A stretch of 64,000 nucleotides of DNA from an uncultured Cocleimonas sp. (GTDB lineage: Bacteria; Pseudomonadota; Gammaproteobacteria; Thiotrichales; Thiotrichaceae). Where the stretch lies: contig NZ_CANLZW010000012.1 in assembly GCF_947495625.1 (NCBI RefSeq), forward strand, positions 62,001-126,000, written 5' to 3'. Position numbers and translations under genes: made by a program. Shown here piece after piece: positions 8,343 to 17,746 of the stretch. The stretch's first letter is position 1, and each line of letters starts with the position of its first letter. Below the pieces are notes generated by a model that was not told the origin of the DNA, did no database searches, and worked only from the letters and a program-made list of their open reading frames with translations.

Positions 8343-9335
8343 TTAATTAGATGCGCTTTTTTGCGACAGTGAAATTGCAGCATTAATTGCGGCAACCATA
8401 CTGCCTGAAGATGCTTTTCCTGTTCCTGCCAGATCTATAGCTGTGCCGTGATCAACTGAAGTTCTTATTATGGGTAACCCCAGAGTAATGTTAATTGCGT
8501 GTCCAAAACCGACGTGCTTTAAAACAGGTAAACCTTGATCGTGGAACATCGCCAATACTGCGTCTGCAGTATCAAGGTACTTAGGCGTAAATAAAGTGTC
8601 TGCGGGTAGTGGGCCTGAAAGATTCATTCCCTGCTCTTTTAATGTATTTATCACAGGTTCAATAGTGTCGATTTCTTCCATGCCTAAATGTCCATCTTCT
8701 CCGGCATGAGGGTTTAAACCGCATATTAGAATGTGAGGATTCGCAATGCCAAATTTATGGATGAGGTCATGATTTAAAATAGAAATGACCTTGGTTAAAG
8801 ATTCTTTAGTGATAGCAGCGCTTACATCTTTTAAGGGTAAGTGAGTGGTAGCCAACGCAACTCGTAAATCATCTGCAGCCAACATCATCACAGGAAGTTC
8901 TGCATGTGTGAGTTCTGCTAAAAATTCAGTATGTCCGGTAAATGGAACACCAGATTCGTTGATGATTCCTTTGTGTAAAGGGGGAGTAACCATCGCATCA
9001 AATTCGTTAGATAAACATCCCTTAGTAGCAATTGTCAAAGTATCTAGAACGTAGGAAGCATTTTCCTTGTTTAGATTGCCAGCTGAAACGGGTGCAGCAC
9101 AGGGGGTGTCAATAATCTTGATAACCCCTTTTTTATTTTCTTCTCTCGGTAAAGCAGGATCATAGTCTGTAAAAGATACAGCTATACCTAACTGGTCAGA
9201 TCGTTGTTGCATCATTTTCTTATCAGCAATCACAATTAACTCTGCCGGAAAAAAAGTATCAGCAAGTTGAATAATTAGATCTGGACCAATTCCACTGGGT
9301 TCTCCAGAGGTGATTGCTAAACGAGGAATATTCAT
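8343..9335 (-). CDS. pdxA: 4-hydroxythreonine-4-phosphate dehydrogenase
   Basis: 330 residues, the usual PdxA length. The enzyme makes 3-amino-2-oxopropyl phosphate in the DXP-dependent pyridoxal phosphate pathway. The start MNIPRLAITSGEPSGIGPDL is the family N-terminus. Metal-binding His lie in TGHTEFLAEL, LNPHAGEDG and AMFHDQGLPVLKH. It follows surA in the order lptD-surA-pdxA seen in E. coli, with 83 bp between surA and pdxA. In E. coli rsmA, apaG and apaH come next; here dsbB does. Confidence 0.96.
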   Translation of the reverse strand: MNIPRLAITSGEPSGIGPDLIIQLADTFFPAELIVIADKKMMQQRSDQLGIAVSFTDYDPALPREENKKGVIKIIDTPCAAPVSAGNLNKENASYVLDTLTIATKGCLSNEFDAMVTPPLHKGIINESGVPFTGHTEFLAELTHAELPVMMLAADDLRVALATTHLPLKDVSAAITKESLTKVISILNHDLIHKFGIANPHILICGLNPHAGEDGHLGMEEIDTIEPVINTLKEQGMNLSGPLPADTLFTPKYLDTADAVLAMFHDQGLPVLKHVGFGHAINITLGLPIIRTSVDHGTAIDLAGTGKASSGSMVAAINAAISLSQKSASN

Positions 9336-9418
9336 GACAATAGTTTGCTTTGGTAATTGGCTTTATATAGTTATCAATAAAAATATAGTATCGGTTGAAA
9401 CTTATAACTTCATGAAAA

Positions 9419-10717
9419 CTATAATTTTAAGCGATATTCGACAAATGCCTGGTCACGTAGACTTTTTAACCAGTTCTTAAAGCCTTCTTCCTGTTTTTTA
9501 TCGCTGATAAGTGTTTGAGCTTGAGTCTTTAGTGCATCTCTTGTCTGGTCGCTCACCTTTCGCTCTAAGACCTCAATAATGTGCCAGCCGAATTTAGTTT
9601 GGATGGGCTGGCTCAATGTATTAAGGGGTAAAGAGTTGACTGCTTGTGCAAAAGGCGGAACAAAAATAGCAGGGTTTGCCATAGGCATTTCTCCGCCTTT
9701 TTCTGCACTACCTTTGTCAGCAGAGTTTTCTTTAGCTAATTTGTTAAAATTTTCGCCTGCAAGGATACGGTTACGTAATTGAATGGCTTTAAATCTTCCT
9801 TTTGGCGTATCAGCAGAAATTAATATATGGCGTACACGAGCCTGTTTGGTTTCAGTACGTTTTCCACCTTTTTGTTCAACTAGCTTTAGAATATGAAAAC
9901 CTCTCTCATCTCTAAGCACTTGTGAAAGTTCGCCTTCACCAATAAGACTCAAACTGCGCATATAAGCTGGACTTAATGTATTCGATTGCTTCCAGCCAAG
10001 ATCTTTACTCGTTGCACCCATTTTAGTAAGGGTAGCCTTTGGTATTGCTGCTTTTGATAGTAATTGCTTTCTGAGTTGTTGAGCACGTGTGTAATTTGCA
10101 TTAAATTGCTTTACAGACTGGCCCTTTTTATTAGGGATAAATATATCAATAATATGGTATTGAACATCTTTATTTAAAGAAAAGCTTTCAGCCTGAATCA
10201 AGTCATCAACTTCAGATTCAGTAATGCTTTTATTACTACTTTGCTGTCTTTTTCTTAGAGTATTCATGTAAAGTCGGTCACGAATATCTTCACGGAAATC
10301 TTTGTAGTTAAAACCTTCATTGATTAAGGCTACTCGAAACTGCTGAAGATCGAGTTTGTTTTGTGCAGCTAAGGTTTGCATCGCTTCGTCAACAGCAGCA
10401 TCATCAATCTTTATACCGACTGCCTTAGCTCTTTGAACCTGAATTTTATCCAGTATCAGTTTTTCGATTGCTTCTTTAATTAAAGCTTGTTCTGATAATT
10501 CCTGCTTACTCGAACGCTTCGCTTTTATTGCTGCTGCTCTGACTTCGCTAACCATAATGACATCGTTATTTACGATAGCTGCGATGCTATCCAGAGTCTG
10601 ATCTGCTGCGAAACTAGCGTTGGCAAATAAAACACAGCCAACAACGAGTAATCTATTGAGTAAAGAATTGAGCAATAATTTATTAGATGATCTTAAAAGT
10701 TTGTTAAAAATCGTCAT
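9419..10717 (-). CDS. surA: Periplasmic chaperone and peptidyl-prolyl isomerase SurA
   Basis: About 432 residues from the preferred ATG at 10717. This start gives a proper signal peptide (MTIFNKLLRSSNKLL...FANASFA, cut before ADQTLDSI) and overlaps the lptD stop by 14 bp. A longer frame to 10762 would put 15 charged residues in front. The SurA N-domain (IAAIVNNDVIMVSEV) is followed by two parvulin domains; the second is clear (ARVRHILISAD...GGEMPMANPAIFVPPFAQAV...FGWHIIEVLER). It escorts outer-membrane proteins, including LptD encoded just upstream. Confidence 0.94.
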   Translation of the reverse strand: MTIFNKLLRSSNKLLLNSLLNRLLVVGCVLFANASFAADQTLDSIAAIVNNDVIMVSEVRAAAIKAKRSSKQELSEQALIKEAIEKLILDKIQVQRAKAVGIKIDDAAVDEAMQTLAAQNKLDLQQFRVALINEGFNYKDFREDIRDRLYMNTLRKRQQSSNKSITESEVDDLIQAESFSLNKDVQYHIIDIFIPNKKGQSVKQFNANYTRAQQLRKQLLSKAAIPKATLTKMGATSKDLGWKQSNTLSPAYMRSLSLIGEGELSQVLRDERGFHILKLVEQKGGKRTETKQARVRHILISADTPKGRFKAIQLRNRILAGENFNKLAKENSADKGSAEKGGEMPMANPAIFVPPFAQAVNSLPLNTLSQPIQTKFGWHIIEVLERKVSDQTRDALKTQAQTLISDKKQEEGFKNWLKSLRDQAFVEYRLKL

Positions 10718-12935
10718 ATCCGTATATTTTTTCCTTAATTTGGCTTGTAGCGCTTCTACCAATATTTCCTAATCCTTTAAGTTCGAATTCAAGAAAAACA
10801 GGGTTATCGTAGGTTATATTATCTGATGTAAGATAACGTTTCACTACTAGTCTGGTTTTCCAGCAACAATCTTGATATTCAACTCCCACAAGTGCTTCTA
10901 GATTTCGATTATTTTTTAAGTCTTGATCAACACTGCCTACCATCGACCATTTGTCATTAATAGGTAATGAGCCAGACATGCTTAATTGATCCAGTTCAGT
11001 ATCCAGTTTACGTAAGCTGATATTTGCAATACGCTTTTTTTCGTCCTGATAGTTTAAGCGAAGATAATAACTGGAAACACTTTTATCTTCATTATTCAAA
11101 CTCGCTGTAGCTGAAACTCTGAAATTGTCATTCAATCTACCACTTAATTCCAGTACTAGGTCAGAGCGTGTTCCTGTTGAAATAGTTCCCTCGGGAAGGG
11201 TAACTTTTCGATCACTAAAGTTAAATACCTGGCCAATGCTAGCTTTGAAAAGCTCCCTGCCTAAATCTCTATTCTGTATTCTGGAGGTAACGGCAAAAGT
11301 AAGCTTACTATTATCAGCAATACGGTCTTTACCGGTAAATCTGTTTTCTAGAAATAGTTGATTACTCTCAGAAAAATTAGTCAGAGCCGTATCAAAAATA
11401 GGAATATCACTTTGATCTTTGTAGGGTGTATAGGTATAGAAAACACGAGGCTCTAAAGTTTGCGTATATTTATTGTTCTTAAGATGTCGGTCAAAGAAAA
11501 GCCCTGCATCGAGAGTAACAGTGGGCAATGTACGGTCAATACTTGATTTGGTATAAGTGTCTTCATCTGAGGAAGAGACATCTAATGAATAGATTGTATG
11601 TTCGAGGCTAAGCTTAGGCTTAAAATACCAGGAATCATCTCCCCATTTTTTAGAAGCAGTAAACTTAATATCTGCTCGGGCTCCATTGGTTTCATCAGCT
11701 TTATCGAAATAGACCAGTTCTGAGTCTAACCCTACTTTTAAATCATTTGGCCCACTTTTAGGCGTATAACTAAGTTTTAATTCGGGTAATTTTGAATAGG
11801 GATCATCATCACTGTCCAAAACTTGATAGTCTTCAACAGCAACACTCGCGCTCCACGGCTTGTTTATATTTAATACTTCTAAGCGTCTTTCTAGAGCAGG
11901 GCGGGTACTGGTTTCAAGAGACGAAGAAAAATCATCGAAAAAGTCAGCGTCTGAAACACCTTCTGCCTTTAGGTTTAAACGAGTTTGTTTGTTAAATTTG
12001 GTTTGATGGTCGATCTTAAAATAATAACGCTGTTGGTCATCATATGATGCATCTTCAGGTATGAAGTCGTATTCAAGTGTTCCCTTATTCAGTTTGCTTA
12101 AATAACGAAATTCACTATCTATTTGCACCCCGGTATTATTGATGGTCGTTAGTCTTAATGTGGCATCATAATTGGGTGCCAAATTAAAATAATAGGGAAG
12201 TGATATACCTTCGTTTGATTGTAATTTAACGCTAGGTGTAAGAAAGCCTGATAGCCTCTGGTCATTCATCGGAAACCTGAGCCATGGGAAATAAAATACA
12301 GGGACTTTACCTACATTAAAGGTAACGTTTTTCGCATTTCCTATCTGGGTTTTATTATCTAAAACAATGTCTGAAGATGCTAAATGCCAACTATCTAGAT
12401 TTGCTGGGCAACTAGTGAAGGTGGCATCTTGTAATTTTAGTCGATTTTCATCGATCTTTTTTATTTCAGAGCTTTTGCCTCTTAGCCCACTTTGGCCCAC
12501 CGAATAAGTTGCATCTTTAATGGTGCCTGTTTTACTTTTTAGATTGTATTCAATCTCAGGGCTTTTAAGTTCGTAGTTAGAATCAGTAAGTACTACATTG
12601 CCTTTAGCAATAACTTGTTCAGTATCCCGATTAATTTTTGCCTGATCTGCTTTAAAAATAGTGGTGTTTTGTTGGATGATGATGTCGCCATCAAGCGTTG
12701 ATACCCCTTGTTTTCTGATTTTTCCAGTATCAGCTTCCAGGTATATTGCATCCTTGACAGGTTTATCGGTAATACCTTGTTGAGTGGATTTTAAATCTAA
12801 AGCAATGGGGCTTGTTGAGGGCGCTACTACACACGACGCATATTCTTCTGCGATGATTTGTTTGGCATGGGTTGCCGAAAATGAGGCAATAAATCCAGTG
12901 CAGAGAATTGTTTTGAAGGAGGCAGAAAATTTCAC
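10704..12935 (-). CDS. lptD: LPS-assembly outer-membrane protein LptD
   Basis: 743 residues, with an N-terminal signal peptide ending near THA, a periplasmic OstA/LptA-like domain (DGDIIIQQNTTIFKADQAKI, then VIAKGNVVLTDSNYELKSPEIEYNL) and a large C-terminal beta-barrel. The Cys arrangement matches E. coli LptD: one near residue 35, one near 174 (FTSCPANLDSW) and an adjacent CC near the C-terminus (YQDCCWKTRL), which form the non-consecutive disulfides. It inserts lipopolysaccharide into the outer leaflet. It starts the lptD-surA-pdxA block, and DsbB is encoded nearby. Confidence 0.95.
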   Translation of the reverse strand: MKFSASFKTILCTGFIASFSATHAKQIIAEEYASCVVAPSTSPIALDLKSTQQGITDKPVKDAIYLEADTGKIRKQGVSTLDGDIIIQQNTTIFKADQAKINRDTEQVIAKGNVVLTDSNYELKSPEIEYNLKSKTGTIKDATYSVGQSGLRGKSSEIKKIDENRLKLQDATFTSCPANLDSWHLASSDIVLDNKTQIGNAKNVTFNVGKVPVFYFPWLRFPMNDQRLSGFLTPSVKLQSNEGISLPYYFNLAPNYDATLRLTTINNTGVQIDSEFRYLSKLNKGTLEYDFIPEDASYDDQQRYYFKIDHQTKFNKQTRLNLKAEGVSDADFFDDFSSSLETSTRPALERRLEVLNINKPWSASVAVEDYQVLDSDDDPYSKLPELKLSYTPKSGPNDLKVGLDSELVYFDKADETNGARADIKFTASKKWGDDSWYFKPKLSLEHTIYSLDVSSSDEDTYTKSSIDRTLPTVTLDAGLFFDRHLKNNKYTQTLEPRVFYTYTPYKDQSDIPIFDTALTNFSESNQLFLENRFTGKDRIADNSKLTFAVTSRIQNRDLGRELFKASIGQVFNFSDRKVTLPEGTISTGTRSDLVLELSGRLNDNFRVSATASLNNEDKSVSSYYLRLNYQDEKKRIANISLRKLDTELDQLSMSGSLPINDKWSMVGSVDQDLKNNRNLEALVGVEYQDCCWKTRLVVKRYLTSDNITYDNPVFLEFELKGLGNIGRSATSQIKEKIYGYDDF

Positions 12936-13032
12936 GAGCCGATTATACGTTTGAATGTGTTTTATTTGCTACTACTTCGTAGAATATGATAAAAATTAAG
13001 CCTTTATAAATGTAAAAACTCAAACCAAATTT

Positions 13033-13767
13033 CTAATCGAGTGATTCTGGATATTCGAATACATTAAGCTCTGGATGTATTTGCAATAGCGTTAAATGAC
13101 CCAGGTTTTCTTCTTTGACATAAGAAGCACCTGTATCTATGTAATATAAGTTACTGATTTTCATGGGTTTAGGTATAGGTGTATGCCCCATTACAACAAG
13201 GTCGATACCTTCTACGCGATCCGTCTCTCCCGTTAACTGGATGTATTTATAACGATTGCGGGACCACATCAGGTAGTCTCTAGTTTCATTATCGACATGT
13301 ATATCATGAACCAGTTTTTGCCAGGATATGCCGACAGGAATATCTGCGTGGACAATGCCAATTTTACCAATGTTAGTGGCTATTTCTATAGCAACGGGTA
13401 GCTCCTTTATTCGATCCCGGATCTCAAATTGAGTATCTATATCGATATCTTGCCACCATTCACCACCATTATTTTCAATCCAGCTACGATAGGTTGTCTT
13501 TTTATGTTTTGCTTCTAACAGCATCATTTCATGGTTTCCTTTGATAGAAAAAAACCATGGCTTATCTAGAAACTCCAGAATTCGATAGGATTCTGGGCCT
13601 CTGTCTATTAGATCTCCTACAGAAAACACTCGATCAGTTTCTGGATTGAAATTAAGTTTTTCTAATTGAGACTCTAAAAGAGAAAACATTCCATGCAGAT
13701 CGCCTACTACATAGTCTTTACCGTGCAGGTTTTCTCTGAAATATTTAAATGGGAAGAAAGGCATCAC
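13033..13767 (-). CDS. PrpA-like serine/threonine phosphatase (metallophosphoesterase)
   Basis: 244 residues with the PPP/lambda-phosphatase motifs in order: VVGDLHGMF, FSVGDLIDRGPES, IKGNHEMML, then GIVHADIP and VVMGHTPIPKP, and YIDTGAS. These bind the two-metal centre. It resembles PrpA/PrpB more than ApaH in length and sequence, although in E. coli apaH lies beside the lptD-surA-pdxA cluster. Substrates could be phosphoproteins or diadenosine polyphosphates. It is followed at 97 bp by lptD on the same strand. Confidence 0.8.
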   Translation of the reverse strand: MMPFFPFKYFRENLHGKDYVVGDLHGMFSLLESQLEKLNFNPETDRVFSVGDLIDRGPESYRILEFLDKPWFFSIKGNHEMMLLEAKHKKTTYRSWIENNGGEWWQDIDIDTQFEIRDRIKELPVAIEIATNIGKIGIVHADIPVGISWQKLVHDIHVDNETRDYLMWSRNRYKYIQLTGETDRVEGIDLVVMGHTPIPKPMKISNLYYIDTGASYVKEENLGHLTLLQIHPELNVFEYPESLD

Positions 13768-13987
13768 TTATCTTTAAAAAATAATAGGATCTAATGATAG
13801 CTATTAAATGGCTATCTTAAGACAGGTTAATATTGCAAAGGGTTATATGAAATTATACTTAAAGATGAGGAGTAGGGTAAAAATAGTGACAAAGAGTAGT
13901 TTATCGTATGTCGATATATACTAATTGTAAAATAGAGCGTATGTATGGATTAGATACGTTATTTAATAACCTTGTAAGAAAAATTAA

Positions 13988-14016
13988 CACACCCCCCTAC
14001 TTATAGGCCATTTTTT
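13988..14016 (-). repeat. G-run dispersed repeat, copy 4, upstream of the FetB-like gene
   Basis: CACACCCCCCTACTTATA, GGCCA and a six-T tract ending 23 bp before the FetB-like ATG. CCTA-CTTA-TAGG can form a tight 4-bp hairpin. The position between divergent genes, with no gene ending toward it, means this copy cannot be an ordinary terminator. Confidence 0.85.
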
Positions 14017-14038
14017 ATAATTTTAGGTACGATCATAG

Positions 14039-14746
14039 ATGACAATATCTACTATTCCTGTTTCTTCATTGTTGCTGGTATTAATACCTTTAGTTGTCGT
14101 TTTAATCATTCAATTTTCATGGTCTTTAAATTATAAAGAAGGTATCTACGCGGCATTAAGAATGCTTGGTCAATTAATTATCGTTGGCTATCTCTTGGGT
14201 TATATTTTTAATGCAGACAGTTACTGGATCATTCTATTAATTTTGTTGGGTATGATAATGCTTTCCGGCTGGATTGCATTAAGGACGGTTAAAGAGCAAC
14301 GCATACAACAATACGGTTATGTCTTGATCGCTTTATTGACTGGCGGTGCTACTACCTTGGCGTTAGTCACTCAAGTGGTCTTAGAGTTTACGCCTTGGTA
14401 TAAACCGCAATATATGATTCCTTTAGGCGGTATGATTTTCTCTAATTGTATCAATAGTATAAGTTTGGCTGCTGATCGTTATTCTGAAGAGAAAAATCGT
14501 GGTACAAGCAACATTGAATCAAGAAATAAAGCCTATGCAAATGCCATGATTCCAGCGACTAATTCTTTATTTGCTGTAGGGATTGTGTCTTTGCCAGGTA
14601 TGATGACGGGACAGATTTTATCGGGAGTCGATCCATTGATCGCTGTACGTTATCAGATAATGGTGATGGCAATGATTTATGGTTCAGAAGGAATCTCTAG
14701 CGCGGTTTATCTGTGGCTATTGAGCCGCTCAAGAAAGTTAAGTTAA
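14039..14746 (+). CDS. FetB-like ABC transporter permease (UPF0014 family)
   Basis: 235 residues with six to seven hydrophobic segments. The family-typical stretch LGGMIFSNCINSISLAADR and the C-terminal PGMMTGQILSGVDPLIAVRYQIMVMAMI identify the FetB/YbbM group. In E. coli FetB works with the ATPase FetA in iron export. No FetA-like ATPase is adjacent: the gene sits alone between the phosphatase (-) and the flippase (-). The Shine-Dalgarno sequence is weak. Family membership is well supported; the substrate is inferred from homologues only. Confidence 0.8.
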   Translation: MTISTIPVSSLLLVLIPLVVVLIIQFSWSLNYKEGIYAALRMLGQLIIVGYLLGYIFNADSYWIILLILLGMIMLSGWIALRTVKEQRIQQYGYVLIALLTGGATTLALVTQVVLEFTPWYKPQYMIPLGGMIFSNCINSISLAADRYSEEKNRGTSNIESRNKAYANAMIPATNSLFAVGIVSLPGMMTGQILSGVDPLIAVRYQIMVMAMIYGSEGISSAVYLWLLSRSRKLS

Positions 14747-14797
14747 ACAGCTTGGTTATTACTAATCACTTTTACAAGCTATTTAATGAGTCAATCT

Positions 14798-16216
14798 TTA
14801 GCTCGTCAATCTATCCTTAATCATTGATCTGATATCAAGGATATTAAACAACAGCATCATCATAAAATAGCTGATAGCTCCAATGGATAATTGAATTAAT
14901 AACCATACCCAGCCATTTTTATCTTTTAACCAATACAGGCATAAACACATTACTAATGTTGCTATAACGATTTTAAACGTTTCGATAGCAGGGAAGGGTA
15001 GTGAGAAGTACTTACGACCAAAATAAGCGCTGAGGATACTGCCAACAGCAAATGATGAAATGGTGGCAATTGCTGCCCCATGAATACCCATAATTGGTAT
15101 GAGCCAATAGTTTAAGCCAATATTGATAATGGCGATAGCGACAGCAATCTTCACGCTTGCTATGGTTTTATGCCCAAGCTGAAAAGCTAAATCAAAGTAG
15201 AAAACCTGCAAGCCCAGAAGAAAAATTGCCGTGGTAATCCAGGGCAAAAGGAAGATAACAGACGCTTGATAATCGGCATCTATCAATAAATGTACAAGAT
15301 TAGGTCCAACAAGGTTAAGCCCAATGACCGCGGGAATGGAAACGCCTAATAACAAGATCACATAATGTCTAAAATAATCCGTTGCCGCTTTAACGCCTTC
15401 GTTATCCAATAGTTTGATAATGACAGGATAAGCGGCGATATTAATCGCAGACATAATCATCAAAATGGAGTTACCGGATAAGTCATATCCGACTGCGTAG
15501 AGCCCAGCCTGATCTTTACCTTGAATACCAGCCAACATAAAACGATCAGTTACTTTGGTGATTTCTTCAACTAAAGCAGCTGCCGCTAAAGGTATGCCGT
15601 ATGTTAATAAGCGTTTTAACAACGCTTTGTTAAAATCCGCTTTTTTATATGGCAGCCACAATCTTTTAAAAACAAATAATGCTGGGATGGATGTGCCCAG
15701 CGCTATACCAAAAATGACTCCCGTAGCACCATAGCCCATGTACGAAAATAATCCGCCCAAAGTTAGCGAACAAATGGAATAGACGATGGTTAAAAAAGCA
15801 TAACTAGCGGGTTCTATTTTAGCGCTGAACAAGTTTTGTGTGATGGTAAACAGAGCAAGTGCTATCAATAATGAAAACGACGCTATCACCCAAAGAGATT
15901 CAGTTTTCCCCCAGAAAAATGCAACAGCAACTAAAGCGAAAACTAAGACGAAAGATGATATTCGCAATAAACTCGTAGACAGCGTATTGATGAATTGTGA
16001 TTCACTGTATTCCTGATTAGACCAATAGCGCAAAGTCCCTGAGCTAAGCCAGTTAAATACAACGTTATGGATGAAAACTGTGCCAGTAAATATCAACGTA
16101 TAAACCCCGTATTCACTCGGTGTCAGCAAATGGGTATATAAACTTAAAGCAGCAAATGCCATTAAGCCCGGGATTAATTTTGCGAGTATATAAATACCGC
16201 TATGACGAAATAACAT
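14798..16216 (-). CDS. Wzx-like polysaccharide flippase (MOP superfamily)
   Basis: 472 residues with about twelve to fourteen membrane segments. The start YILAKLIPGLMAFAALSLYTHLLTPSEYGVYTL is typical of polysaccharide biosynthesis family transporters. These proteins move lipid-linked glycans or O-antigen repeat units across the inner membrane. It starts 6 bp after the stop of the O-antigen-ligase-like gene, which indicates a two-gene operon. The paired polymerase/ligase supports a surface polysaccharide role separate from the larger cluster at 47-60 kb. Confidence 0.82.
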   Translation of the reverse strand: MLFRHSGIYILAKLIPGLMAFAALSLYTHLLTPSEYGVYTLIFTGTVFIHNVVFNWLSSGTLRYWSNQEYSESQFINTLSTSLLRISSFVLVFALVAVAFFWGKTESLWVIASFSLLIALALFTITQNLFSAKIEPASYAFLTIVYSICSLTLGGLFSYMGYGATGVIFGIALGTSIPALFVFKRLWLPYKKADFNKALLKRLLTYGIPLAAAALVEEITKVTDRFMLAGIQGKDQAGLYAVGYDLSGNSILMIMSAINIAAYPVIIKLLDNEGVKAATDYFRHYVILLLGVSIPAVIGLNLVGPNLVHLLIDADYQASVIFLLPWITTAIFLLGLQVFYFDLAFQLGHKTIASVKIAVAIAIINIGLNYWLIPIMGIHGAAIATISSFAVGSILSAYFGRKYFSLPFPAIETFKIVIATLVMCLCLYWLKDKNGWVWLLIQLSIGAISYFMMMLLFNILDIRSMIKDRLTS

Positions 16217-16222
16217 CTATTG

Positions 16223-17428
16223 TTAGGCTCGCTTACTTTCTAAATGAGCATGTATTGCAAGCATGGTAAGAGCAAACCATGTTTCTTTGTGAAAATGTGT
16301 GTGCTGTGTTATTTGACTCACCAGTATTATCATTAGCAAGGAAATGAGAAAAGCCTTTTCGGGTAGAGGTGTGTGCAAGGAATAGTAAATAATACTGAAT
16401 ATCATCATCAAATAAATACTTAAGCCGATGATCCCGTTTTCTGTAAGGATATGAATATAGGTATTATGTGCACTATCGTATTCTACATGTTTAGTACTTA
16501 GAACATAACCCAGACTTCCGATACCATTTCCAACCAAAGGAGCTTGTTTCCACTGTTCAATCGAAGCTGCCCAAATAACAGTTCGGTTGTTTAAAGTTCC
16601 GCTAGATATTGATTCTCCAGAGGAAAGGATTCGATCGATTGACATCTTAGGGGTAAAAGTAAGAACAGCTATAATTGATATTGCAAATAAAACTACAAAT
16701 GTACTCTTGATCCTGAAAGAAGAATTTCGATAAGTAAAAAGCCAATATGCAATACCAATGATTGCAACAATAGAAGCTGTTCGAGTACCAGTAAGAAATA
16801 CTGCGAACATAATTGTTGGTATGGCTAAAATATTGATTATTTTAAATATTTTGCTTTTAAATTGTGTTGCCAGGTAAGCTGCCATAGGCAGGGCCAACGT
16901 AAGCATTATGGATTGACCATCAATATCTAAAGTAGGTATTGCATAGCGCTGATAATATATTGACTGTATTCCATTTAAATAATTGTAAATAATAATTCCA
17001 GAGCCAACAAGGTTGCCTAAGACATAGCTTTGATACATCTGTAACATTTTGAATTTAGTATCAAGAATCAGAGTTATCAGATAGGCGATTATCAATAGCT
17101 GTGTAGTGGTAGTTAATAATTTTTTACCCCAAACTAAATCAGGCGACCACATTAGACTCAACATTAGCCATGCACCAAACAGTGCAACGAAAAGATGGAA
17201 TATATTAAGTTTAGAGCGAGTACCGTGGGTGATTAGTGCTAACCCAGTAAAGCCAATCGCAACGAAACCAAAAATACGGGTTAATCCATCCCATACAGCA
17301 TTGCCCCATGGAATTGAAAAAATAAAAAACATGGCAAGGAATAGAGCAGCATTGTTTATTATGCTTCTTCGGATTTCTGTTTGTCCTATAGATTCATTTG
17401 AAAATTGAACATGCTCAAAATTTTTCAT
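16223..17428 (-). CDS. O-antigen ligase/polymerase (Wzy/WaaL-like) membrane protein
   Basis: 401 residues, polytopic, with about eleven hydrophobic segments. The motif GNGIGSLGYVLSTKHVEYDSAHNTYIHILTENGIIGL is the O-antigen ligase (Wzy_C) signature: a GxG turn followed by SAHNTYI...ENGxxG. Such proteins join glycans to lipid A core or polymerise repeat units at the periplasmic face. It is the first gene of the pair with the flippase at 14798-16216 and is divergent from the enzyme at 17747. Confidence 0.85.
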   Translation of the reverse strand: MKNFEHVQFSNESIGQTEIRRSIINNAALFLAMFFIFSIPWGNAVWDGLTRIFGFVAIGFTGLALITHGTRSKLNIFHLFVALFGAWLMLSLMWSPDLVWGKKLLTTTTQLLIIAYLITLILDTKFKMLQMYQSYVLGNLVGSGIIIYNYLNGIQSIYYQRYAIPTLDIDGQSIMLTLALPMAAYLATQFKSKIFKIINILAIPTIMFAVFLTGTRTASIVAIIGIAYWLFTYRNSSFRIKSTFVVLFAISIIAVLTFTPKMSIDRILSSGESISSGTLNNRTVIWAASIEQWKQAPLVGNGIGSLGYVLSTKHVEYDSAHNTYIHILTENGIIGLSIYLMMIFSIIYYSLHTPLPEKAFLISLLMIILVSQITQHTHFHKETWFALTMLAIHAHLESKRA

Positions 17429-17530
17429 TATTTTAATTTCTGATTATTTAACAATGAGTTTAGTTCCAATATCAACAAGGTGTAAATACAAAACTGATAA
17501 GAAGAGCGTGTTTTCTGAGAAAAGGTGAAA

Positions 17531-17553
17531 CGATTAATTATCTCCATTAATCG
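17531..17553. promoter_or_regulatory. Inverted repeat in the divergent ligase/transferase promoter region
   Basis: CGATTAAT, 7-base spacer TATCTCC, ATTAATCG: a perfect 8-bp inverted repeat in the 318-bp AT-rich gap at 17429-17746. It could be an operator for a dimeric regulator. It lacks GC content for a terminator. Nothing else distinct was seen in this gap. Confidence 0.3.
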
Positions 17554-17746
17554 AGAATATAAGTGCGACTATTCCTATTTGGTTGTGATACAAAATTACT
17601 CAGGCATAATTGATAGATCAGTAGCAATTAATTCTCATATTAAATTTGAATTTTTTATATATTGTTAAATATAAGATGAAGTAAAAACTAAATAAAGATG
17701 AGATAAGCTCATCGTAAAATAAAATAATTTTTATAGAAAATACTTA

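Noticed and set aside
8968-8985. AAAGGGGGAGTAAC in pdxA
   Set aside because: It encodes the conserved TPPLHKG motif of PdxA and matches the core poorly.
9098-9115. CAGGGGGTGTCA in pdxA resembling the repeat edge
   Set aside because: Only the last 11 bases match and no AAGTA or A-tract is present; kept out of the copy count.
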